Shown here: positions 13,801 to 25,800 of the stretch, one piece after another
Layout: every line of letters starts with the position of its first letter
How positions within the stretch are numbered: the first letter of the stretch is position 1
Origin: Anaspis maculata
Lineage: Eukaryota; Arthropoda; Insecta; Coleoptera; Scraptiidae
DNA: 64,000 nt
Reading direction: 5' to 3'
Assembly: GCA_949128115.1 (NCBI GenBank)
Contig: OX421966.1
Span: 58,463,416 to 58,527,415 of the forward strand
The notes under the pieces: generated by a model
Databases searched by the model: none
Told to the model about the DNA's origin: nothing
Seen by the model: only the letters and a program-made list of their open reading frames with translations
Translations under genes and position numbers: made by a program

Positions 13801-16800
13801 TTTTCCTGAAATTCTCTGAGTATCCAATTGAATATTCTCGGCTCATCAGTTCTCTCCAATGCAATCAACGTCATCTTGCATAGTATCGATAGTATCGAGA
13901 GAGCGAGAAATTTCTGTAGAAAAAGTTTCACCAAAATCCACCCCTTAGCTCTCCCCACCGCAATATAAAAATTCAAAATAATACCATCTACTTTGTGACA
14001 CATTAAATTAAAGGCTATCTAATTCTCTTTCCGAAAAATTTAATTGGATGTATAACAAAGTGAATTTATTAATGTAGAATTGGTCCATCTGTGGTTTTGT
14101 CAGTATAAATTTAAAGTTGTTCCAGTCACACCACGTATTTGTTGTTTTTTAAAAAAGGTTTAATTGACAATTGTTTCGAGGAAGACCCTCATCATCAGAA
14201 AACTATTCAAAAAAGTGTATAAATTGCTTGTTTGTAGAAGATTTTTAGTAAAAATTGGCAGTAAATTGACAGTAAATAAAAAGATGAATAAAATAAATCT
14301 TTTTATTTACTGTCAATTTACTGCCAATTTTTACTAAAAATCTTCTACAAACAAGCAATTTATACACTTTTTTAAATAGTTTTCTGATGATGAGAGTCTT
14401 TCTCGAAACAATTGTCAATTAAGCCTTTTTTAAAAAACAACAAATACGTGGTGTGACTGGAACAACTTAAAATTTAAAGTGAATTTAGGTAACGCCTTTT
14501 TCCACCGAAACATCTTTACCTCGATGCTATCTAGGATAACGGTGACTAAATTGAAGGGAATCGAGGGGGTCGAGAATATTAAATTGAGCATTCAGATAAT
14601 TTTTTTGGGAAAAGAGGGGTGGGGTTATAAAAATTTAAATTAAATACTCCCAGAATAACCCCATAATGATAACATGCCTTTGTTATGCCTTTAACATGAG
14701 AAATGTTGCCAACTTCGCTAAATTTTAGACGGCCAGTAAGATACGGAAAAGTCGAGCATTACGTACGTGCACTGTTTTCGTAACGCTCTGTATTAACTAC
14801 AAAGCACCTCTTTTTTTTTTGTTCAGATCTCTAGGTAAGTCTCACAAAACAATGAGTGGCTATTGTTTCAAATAATTGCTGTTTACACAAATCTCTTTGG
14901 TACAAAGAGCAATTTTCTACCCAGTGCAGTGTAGCACGATAGAGGTACCCACATTAATATTTCTTCCTTTTTTTCATACCGTCTGAAATCCCGGTGATTT
15001 TCTATGGTTTTAAAATTTTTATTCGAGGCCACGGTGTTAAGGTAACCATTTATAGGTATACATAAATACGGAATTGTTGAAGCATTGTCGTCGGTTTTTT
15101 CTTCGCCGCCGTACTTGCCTACCTGGTGTACAAGAAATCCTAGGTCATGTTTCTTGAGCTGTTGCACACACACTATACTATTCCGAAGCAAAGGCCATCG
15201 ATAATTGCTTTTAATTTCAAATTAATTGAAGAATTATGCACAGATGAAGTTTTTTTTGTGTGTGTTGGTGCCAGTGGTGGTTGCTAATCGGGGCCGGGCC
15301 AAACCTTGAATTAATTTCATTTATCTATCTTATTAATACAATCTTCTATTTATTTTATCCGTTAAAAACTCACTCGTTGCATTATAAAGTAATAATAATT
15401 AACGAAAAACAAATACATTCAGATATGATGTAGGAAATGTTTAAATAATCGAGGGTGGCTTTGCACGAAGGTTGCAGATTAATGGGGGGGAAAAAAACTG
15501 AAAATTACCGTCGAAATATCGTGTTTCATCTTATGGCCCGTCTCCAATGGTCGCTAAACGTTAAACGCAGAACGTAAGGCAATCGCAGAGGGAACGCAAC
15601 ACGCAAGAAACACCATCGCAGAAGTCAACCAACTTTCCTGCGTGTGCTTGCTGCAACCTTGCGTCAGCCAATGATAAATCGGAATACGATTTGTTTCCGC
15701 GCCAACGCGAGGTTTTGTTTTTCTCCATGGTTTTCTGCATCTTGTTGACGGCTTTCATCCCGTGTCATCCCGTATGTCATCCAGTGTCATCTACAGTACT
15801 AGCGCAGCGGTTCGCTGCTTCAACTCGAACAATCCTGTATTTTGTGATACAAACAAGAACTTCAGCACAATTGCTCTTGAAACCAAAATGAATTATTTGG
15901 TCCGCTGCTCTTTTCGATCATCTCCTGCTGGTCCAGGACTTGGGAATTAGGTACAAGGGGGACATGACAATTTTTTGCAGCAAGGACTAAACGCTGCTAT
16001 CGGATCATGCTTGATGCCGTTTCTGCACGAATAACTACAACCTGCAGCTCACGATGCTGCCACTGTCAGAATGATAAGCCTGTTGGGAGACAAGGTAGAG
16101 TAGTCAGTTGTGTCATGGGGGGCTCCTGGATTAACAAAGGTTGGTCGTTGAAGGGGATGTGTGGGGTATCATTTTTGACATAAAAGAGGTCTGCGAACTC
16201 GTTTCTTTTTGTAAAAATATGATTGGTTTGGAACTGTGGAAAATATGAGGGGTCAATATCGTCATAATTGATTGTCAGACATTTACGATTCGCACTGAAT
16301 TGAGTTTCGCAATGGACGCAACAACGCAAGGAACGCAACGCAGAAGTTGACCAAGCTCCAACTTTCTGCGACCTGCGACGTGCTTGCGGCTGCATAGCGT
16401 CAGCCAATCAGCTGAACCCGGAAGAAGATATAAATTTTCCTGTATTTTGGGGCATTAGATGGTGTTGCAACTATTGAAACAAATAGGTATGAATAACTTT
16501 TTTTTCGAAGTGAAGGTAGCGGTGAAGTAGCAGACTTCGATAAGAATAATTCATGCCTCGACCCCGAAAACCGTAGCCCCTCCTCCTCAGATTGGGTATC
16601 ACGTCTCAAGTGCCCCAACCAACATTGTTCAGGGGCAAAGCAGTGCAGTCATTATCTGGTGTTGAAGTTCTAAAAGGGAAAATGGACAACAACTGCGGCT
16701 TCACTCAGTATGTAGACAAGCTGGCTGATGGGGATCTGCAAAGGAAATTCCAAGAAAGATTTTCAACCTGCCCTGTACCACAACGGCATCAAATAGCGGC

Positions 16801-19800
16801 TCTGAAATATAGTGACATAGGTCCTGGGCTTCGTGCCAGAAGAGAGAAAGCTGAAATGCGATATCGATATTTTCAGGTTTGCAGAAGCCCATAGGGGGGG
16901 GGGTTGAAGTGACCATCCCAGAAAAGCAACTGAGTATGGAGGAAATAAGTAAGCATTATGAAAAAAAACTGTCGTATATCTACAGGCGATCCCAATAAAC
17001 GGTCAAGAGAACATCACCAGGTCTCTCTGGACCAAATATACTTATTTCTACCATTTTTCAATCATCACATGTCAATGATTGGACTGATTGGAGTGATTCC
17101 CCCGAAAATTTCTTGTGAAAAATTCACCGATTTCAAAAATGTTTGTTCTTTTGGATAGCGTATTCTGTTGACTATAGAAACCTCTTGATAAAATTACCCA
17201 CACGAGAGTCAGGGCCACACGGAGTTCCACGGAAAGAGGTTTCCGAATACTTGTCTTTGCAAGGAAAAGGGCCACAAGCTGAACTAAGTGATCAAACTTT
17301 TGCAGCCAGATTCGCGTATATTCGTAAAACATCCTCATGGTCGTTCTCTTTATTCATATACCTAAACATGCAAGCTGTGATAACGACCTTCTTCACGGCG
17401 ATTACAAATAATTGGCCTAACCCACCATTTACGATGCTGATGTCGTCGCTGATTCTGTATTTGAAGTAGCCATTCCAGCGTTAAACGAAACGCTTGTAAA
17501 AATTATGATAATAACAATAATTTATTGATTCTAAAAGGACTCCCCTTAAAACAAGACCGGGCATGTACATAAAAAAGCACTTCAATATAAATACATATAA
17601 CACTCTACACAATATGAATACAATACTTTACACTGAAACCAAAACACTGTACAGTAGCAAGCGTTTCCTTACTACTCATTTCTGGCAAACGCTGCACACT
17701 TCATCCGCTTTGACCATGCATGTAGCAACATCCATTGACAGTGAACTTCAAGAGCCTTCGACCAGACAGACGTAGCTAAGTTACTCTTTTAACAGTCTGA
17801 AACCTGATGTTGAGGAGGGGTGCTGAGCAGGGAGGCCAGACAGCACAAATGTATTGTAGAACATCGAGTAGCCAAAGCTAAAAAGGGCGACGATATCTCG
17901 TTGGTATAGCATCTCTTTGTATTTCATAAGCAGATCCCTCTTATGATGCTTGAGCGAAGGCAAGGTGAGAGACCGCAGGATTTCCAGGGAGTTGATAGCA
18001 GTGAACTAGGACCCAATTTGTGTAGGTAACCCAGTTGTATTTTGGGTCGGTCTTCTATGGCAGGGAACTCAGCTAGGTGTAGCAATCTGTCGAAGCAAAT
18101 CCTTGGGTAGCGCTCTGACGTCATGGAGAGAATCTTCTCTAGCCAGGAAAGCCAGGAATGAGATCCAAAGCGGAGATGAGATTCTCAAGCTTAACGACTC
18201 CAAACTCCAGTCTAACAAGATGGTCGGGGCCGTGTAGCAGCAGTGAGAATAATCTCTTTAAGAAGTTCACTTGTAGTCTTTCTACGACGCGACGTCTGGA
18301 TAACGAATGCCCCATATAGCCATGTTGTGTGTTAACACTCTTCAACACCATCGATTCGTACAGCTCGACCCGGGAGTGCCAGGAGTTCAACTTCGCCCTG
18401 CACATTGTGGATATGACAGATCCTAGGCAAGCCGCCGACCTCCTCACAAAAGTGGCCGATGCCTCCGAAAAAAGGCCAGAGGATACAAATGGGACGCCCA
18501 GATAGGTGTAAGAGCGATCGGTCTTCAGAGGCTTCTCTTTGTAATAGAAGCGCAGCGTCTTCGTCTCTGCATAACCGCCTCTTCTGATGAAGCACATGAC
18601 GTCGGATTTGTCGGCGTTTATTTCCAGACCAATCGTCACAGATGCTTGTAATATGTTGCGTGTATTTTCATTTTCATCCATTTTGCCATTGCCCGTACAG
18701 TAAACAACGATCAGCAAAGAAAATGCGAACAAACCACTCTGACAAGAACTTTGACAGGATGAAATTTTCCGCTGCGACGGCTGCGACCACTGTAGACGGA
18801 TTTCAAACACCTTGCGTTGGAATTTTGCGACGAGCCTGCGTCAAGCCTACGTTCTTGCGTTCTGCGACCATTGGAGACGGGCCATAAAGTGTGAAGGTTT
18901 GCGTTCGCCAATTTGATGTATATAATTAAATGTCATTGTAAAATAAAATTCAAAATTTAAAAAATTTAAATAAATAATGAAAATTGCTTCCGGCAAAAAG
19001 AATTATTTTAGCGTGTCGGATAGTTTAACAAATAGCAGTTTTGTTTTTAAACTGCTTTAACAAAATATTAAAAATGCTAACAGTTATTACGATACCTATT
19101 ACCTTCTTGATAATTATTATTTTCTCATTTTATTTGCTTGTGATTTGAGTCAAGGTGAGCTCTGTGGATGTTCTAAACAATAGCGGCTAACATTTTTTCA
19201 TTTGTCAATAAAACTGAAGATTATTACCTACCGCGGTGTGTATTCAACAATAAGTTGCAATTTTTCACTGCCAACTTGACTGCGCAGAGTGAAATTTCAT
19301 AGACGTCCACGTTTTGACAGTTACATGTTATGGTATACACAATAGAATAAACGAAACGTCAAAGTGTCGAAACATAACACCACTGTGTCCGCTGTCAAAA
19401 ATATTGATTCAAATAGGTCAGATTGGCGAAACAGTGTTGCCAAACGTTGAAAAATATTGATCAAATTGAATATTGAACATCCATTTACTCAGTTTTCTTG
19501 TTTGCTTGAGTGATTTGATTACGAATCGAGGGTGGCTATGTGTATTGATATTTGTGACATTGACACGTGTAACGACAACAAACGAAAATGGCGTCTTTGC
19601 GTCTTCATCTGTTTTTTATTCGTTTGATCAAGGCTACTACAACGATCCGAAACAGGAATCGTGGCAATAAGTGGATTTTGATAAACATTGAATTTTATCT
19701 AGCGCATGTTGTTGAAAATTTTATTGCCGCTCTATTACGACTAATCTGTTGTTGCAATAATAGTGGAGTACTATTACTACTACGAGTACAACGGCTACTA

Positions 19801-22800
19801 ATAGTACTACTTTTCTGACGTTGAGAAGATTGTGTGGCTAGACAAATTTTTTATTGTCCAATCACTTATCGGTATAGATTTTTCAATAAGTACAATAGTT
19901 TATAGATTTTGCCGTCTTAATAGTACAGGGTGATTCAGGCTCATATTTCTCAAAAAATTCTAAAAGTGGCACAATAAAATTTTATCGTAGAGCTCATTGT
20001 TAATTCACATAATATTGAAAACCTTTGATTTCTTGACAGTATTCTAATAAAATAAATCAGTAGTGTTCCGATCACACCGGCTTGGCAAATGTTATTGCGA
20101 ACAACTGATGGGCTCTCTTGTCCTTAAGGAGGTGTGTTATGTGAACACTTGGACCTCCTATCTTTCTGGAAACGATCGCATGTAAATATCACATTGATTG
20201 ACCCCGATTGAGTCGTGCGAACACTTTGGCTTGTATTTATAGTCGGATTTTGAATGTAAGGTAGTCTTAAGGAGTTTCTGATACGACTTGAAAACTTGTC
20301 GACGGGAATCGGTGTTTTTTTTTCTTCAAGTAGAAACTCCTCCAAAGAGAAATGAATGCACGGAAAATGCTATTAAATTTTCAAAATTTCCAAAAAAATT
20401 TGGAAGTTTTTGATTTTGTTTTCCGAAATTTTGAAAACTAGATAGCAACGCCCATACACCTTTGTTCAAGAAAGTCGCATATCAAATTTGAATTACCTAT
20501 TTTAAAAAAAGTTATCAACAATGATTTCTACTAATTCTATGTTTATGGGAAACTTTTTCATGTTTATGGGAAACCATTTTTGGTACTTTTTTTTTGAAAA
20601 TAGAAAGTTCAAATTCGGTATGCGACTTTCTCAAATGAGGATGTATGGGCGTTGCTATCTAGTTTTCAAATTTTCGATTAAAAATTCCATTTTTTTTTTT
20701 CAAATTAAATAGCATTGCCTGTACATTTTTTCTTTGAAGGAGTTTCTACTTTGAGAAAAAATAAACAAAAACCGATTCTCGTCAACAACTTTTTTAGTCA
20801 CATGAGAAACCCCTTAAGCTCAACCCCCTGTTCATTTGACAGTCAACAATTCAAAGCCATGTCACAGATTGTTTTGCGAAGCCACCTTGACGATTTTTTC
20901 ATTCTGATGAAGCGTGTGAACCATGCGATATGTCACTCTGACACCAAAAAGAGATACCAAGTTCATCATCGCACCAAACCAGTATCCCTAGAATATTCTC
21001 TGACCTAGTCAACCTAGCTAGACGTGACCTTGACCTAAGGTGAACTGTCATAACTCGACCATCGGTTTCGATGACTCGCCATGTTGGATTTCAAATCTGC
21101 CTTTTTGATGACAAAATTGTTGGCTCTTTCGGCACTGAAACCATGGTAATCTGTGTGTTTATGTGACTTATAGAGACAAAGAGAAACAGAGTGAGAGAGA
21201 GAGACGAACCACAACCGCACGAAGTGTGCAAATTGTTGTGTTGTAAAGAAAAAAAAAAGCGAGTAAGTATAGGAGTCTCTAATTCTAATGAAATAGCTAT
21301 TTCTAAATAATATTGAAAACAACCTCAGACTGTCTTGTATAAAATTAGCTTCCAGTTATTATTTATTGTTGATATTCATCTTTTTAGTTGTTCTAATGTT
21401 GTGTATTTTGTTTGTAGAAGACGCAGACGCTGATGCTGACACGAGCAGTAATTCCTCATCGTCGTCAGATTCGAGCAAAGAAGGCGCCCAATTCTCCCCC
21501 GAGCAGAGTCCGCGTCAGACCAAAGGCCTGTCGAGACGCCAGCGCAAGAACAGACTCAGGCGTGACGATACGTCGCCCGAAAAAAAGAAGGTGTCGTCGA
21601 TTGGTGCCAAAAAGATGCACGCCGAAAAGATCGAAATGAACATTAACAACAACGGCAAGAAGAAAATGGCCGGGCCGATTTCGCAATTTGCCAAGTTCAA
21701 ACAGGAAGAGTCGTACTTGTACTCGGTGCTGATGAATTACGTGCTGACGGAATACGAAAGGAACAGCAACGGTTATCCGGTGGCTCTGCGGCCCGGAGGC
21801 GGCGACAGCAACGTCACCGTGTACTACCGCATCGAGCAGTGGTCGGCGAAGAAAACGCGGGCGGCGATGAAAAAGTCGCGGTACGACGTGCACGCCGCCG
21901 AGTTCGTGCCCACGACGAAGTACTTCCGTTGCTACAACTCCAGCGATTCGGAATCGAGCTCGTCGTCGAGCAGCAGCTCGGAGGATTTGTACCACGGTCA
22001 CGTGATGTACGAGTTTCCCGCGTGGGCTCAGCAAGCGCAATTTTACCTGGAGCCGTACAAGCAGTACCATCTGATGCCGCTGATCGCCGCTCCGGCGACC
22101 GCAAGCGAATACTCGGTCGAGCGGTCGTGCGTGCGGTGCGGCAACGGCTTCTTCACCACGCACGCGGAATACTTGACGCAGGAGAAGTGCCTGTACCACT
22201 GGGGCAAGCCGCAGCTGCAGCCGGGCCAGAGCGAACGCTACTACACGTGCTGCGGACGCCAGTCGCCGGAGGGCTGCACCAGCGCGCGTCTGCACGTCTG
22301 GAACGGCAGCGTCGAGGGCTCCAACGGCCCGTTTTCGGACTACGTGCGCGTCCCGCAGACGCTCAGGACCGACCGCGCAGACCGCGTCTACGCCTTGGAC
22401 TGCGAAATGTGCTACACGGTGGCCGGCCTGGAAGTCACCAAAGTCTCGGTCGTGTCCGCGACCGGCCGGCTCGTCTACAACACGTTCATCAAGCCGACCA
22501 ACGAGATCGTCGACTACAACACGCGCTTTTCCGGCATAACCGAAAAGGACATGCTGCGGCCGAACGTGAAGCACCTCAAGCAGGTGCAGAGCGACCTGAA
22601 AAAGTTCATCTGCAGCAAGACGATCCTGATCGGTCACGGGCTGGACAACGACCTGCGGGCGCTGAAGCTGCACCACACGCTGTGCGTCGACACGGCGTTC
22701 GTGTTCCCCCACTACAAGGGCCTGCCGTACAAAATGTCGCTGAAACACTTGACCGCGCAGTATCTGAAGCGGCAGGTGCAGACGTCGAGCGCCGGGCACG

Positions 22801-25800
22801 ACAGCTACGAAGACGCGTCCGCGTGCATGGAACTGATGCTGTGGCGCGTGCGCAAAGACAGTAAATGAATTGTGATCCGCAATCGCGCAAAAAAGACTTC
22901 AATCATCACACACACACGCACATTCTCTGCTTTATTTATTGACACGCCCTCATTCGCTCATGTTGAACTTAACCCCCTTACGCCCTCCCCCCCTCCCCCA
23001 ATGAATTGTGATATTGACCCTTTTTTACAATAAAAAAGGGTTTTTGTTAAGTGATATCGAATCTCTTTGCGTGCTGCTGAGCGCGAGTACTCTTCTTAGC
23101 ACAGTTTTAGTGTAACATTGTAAAGTTCCTGCCGCGTATACATTGTAATATTATATTTTTAATAATATAATAAACTTGTTTTTATTTTAATTTACCTACT
23201 GTTTTTTATTCTTCATATTCTTCCTGAATCAATACAATACATATGACCTTCATGGGAACGTTTTATACAGTACGGTAGACGTATACGTGTTTTTATTATG
23301 TGTGGTTATAGGAATTCCTTGGGCATGATGACTAGAATTGAAGAGGAAATCATTACATTATAATCAATATATACAAGGTGTCCAGCTTGGAGGTGTTTTT
23401 CATTATATTTTTGCTGTTCTCAAATATTTTTACCATTGAAGAATTTCTCGATGTTTTTTTTTTATGAATTTTTTTGATCTGTTTGCTAGAGCAACCCTGC
23501 TTTTTTCCTATTTTGATACTCTTTCTAGCTGCATTCAAAATATCACAAGTAACGTGATATTAGTCATGATAAGCCTCAAGAACACTACGCTCTCTAGTCT
23601 TTCGGAGAAGGATTGAATTAAAAGCAAGCCATGATAACCATACTACCATGGCAAGACAAGTTTATTTACATGCTGCCAAATTTCTTAAACCACAGATTCA
23701 AAAGAAGCCATATTTTGCAAGAAAAGGTGTAGGTAAGTACTTAATACATGTCATCATTTTCACGGCTTTTTTCATGGGAAAACATATACATACTTTTCAT
23801 AATATTCAAGTATCCCAAAAGACTATTTCCTTCGCAACAAAAATTTATAGACTATAGTAGGTTCACTTGTACCGTGATTCTAGTAGGCTGGGCAAATTTC
23901 ACAGTTTGGCATTGTAGACTTCACGTCCAACTGCCTAGTGTGCGCCTGAGCGTCTGGCTTCGAAAGATAGGTTATGTTGGTGTGATGGTGTGTTGACTGT
24001 TGCTGTCAAAAATGAAAAATTTACCGAAATCAACTTTGCAAATTGCAAATATGGAGTGGATGTAGTTCACCTTCCACAAGTTCCGCAAATTTCTTGTTTT
24101 AGTACGATGTCCTGAGCAGTGAAATCAAGTATTAACGCCGATGAATCCCATCCCCACAAAAATTAGGAGGGTTCAGCTTCCCATCGTTTCCAGCCTTCCA
24201 GAGTGTGGGTACTTCTTTTAAAAACCAGGAATAGTTCACAATGCTTCCATATTATGTGGTTTTTGAAAATAGATTCACGTCTTCTCCGCAAAACTGAAGT
24301 TATCGGAGTTCATGCCACCCACTTCGCCCATTTTCTCCCAGAAGCAAGTCCTTATGGCACCCTCGAGGGCTTCAAAATAAGTACTGACTGGACAATATTG
24401 ACTGACTGACTGGACTAGGTGCGGAATAGGTGCTGGGTACATGCCCAGCACCTATTCCGCCCATTTTTTCTCCCAGAAGCAAGTTCTTGATGGCACTCTC
24501 GAGGACTTCAAAATGGGCACTGGACGTTATTGTTCAAGACACAAGCTAAGGCGCAAACACAGTTTTCACAGTAATGGGCATAATTTCACCACAATTTTCG
24601 TGAAACTCGTGATTTTCAGTCTATTTGACACTCGATTTGACAAACGGTAAAGTTGTTGATCTTGTCGTCAAGCTTAAACTTTCAAACATCAATGCAACCA
24701 ACTGCCAAGTTCTAGGGAGTTTTCAAATATCAGATTTGAAAACTTAGAAACAAAATCTCACAGCCAACTAGAATCACGGTACAAGTGAACCTACTCTACC
24801 ATTGATTGCATATTGACTACCATAAATAGCCACATGTGATACACAGCCATCTTTCTTTGCTAACCAAATAAAAAAAAACTTTTTGTAGGTAACATACATC
24901 TCGACAGACTCAGCTATAGTTGTAGTTTTTTTTTTTTTTTTTTTTTTTTTTTGAGTAAAAGATGTCGCTCTACGTAATTTCAAGGGCTACAGGTCTCTTC
25001 CAACGGATTTATCTTAACATCATATTATACCAGTGATAACATTTGGCAGTGGCGGCTCGTGAGTTTTTTGCAAGGAGGGCTCAAGATAATAACAAATTCG
25101 CGAGCTGAGAACTATAATGCTCTATCTGCACTTCTTGTAGAAAATGTTTTTCGAACTTCGAACCAGCAAAACATGGACAAAATGTTTCCTGATATAAACA
25201 ATTAGATCAGAAACTAGAGAAAGAGGCTTTTATTCCTTTCCCGTTTCTGATCTAATTGTTTAAATCATGAAACATTTCGTCCATGTTTTGTTGGTTCAAA
25301 GTTCGAAAAACATTTTCTACAAAAAGTGCAGATAGAACAGTTCTCAGTTCGCGAAATGACGAAACTCGAGACAAAAACTTTTTTGTCGTATCCGCATCAC
25401 ATCACAACCATATGGAGTTTTAGCATTTACTGTTTTAACAAAATTACGTGTGAGTTAATGCACCACGAATTTATTCTTGCGGGTTCGATTTGCTTTATAT
25501 TCAGTAAATCAATGCTGTAATCGGACGTCCGTTGTTTTTTGCATTTATTTCTTCTTGTAGGCTTGATGACCTAAATGTGCCTTTTTTAGGTCAGCTATCT
25601 TCATGTTTGCAAACTGTTGACTAATCGAAGAGTACATGAATAATTATATCGATCATTTCAATCGGCTGGGGGCTCGAGAAACGGAGCCCATATCTGCAGA
25701 ATAGAACGGGAGCCGCGTCTCGCGTTGCCATGGTTACGGCACATGTTTTGCGCGGGTGCACCCCGGCATCACCGCATCGGCGGTGGGCGCCGAATGCGGA

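Noticed and set aside
21366..21417. hydrophobic run before the exonuclease exon read as a signal peptide
   Set aside because: It is the T-rich polypyrimidine tract ending in TTTGTAG and opens with TTG codons. I treat it as intronic, though ATG 21396 is kept as an alternative start.
21465..22799. 444-codon open frame antisense to the exonuclease exon, and a 341-codon frame on the same strand (21839-22864)
   Set aside because: Both are shadows of a GC-rich exon. They have Arg/Ala/Val-biased composition and no family motifs, while the sense frame carries the full DEDDh exonuclease.
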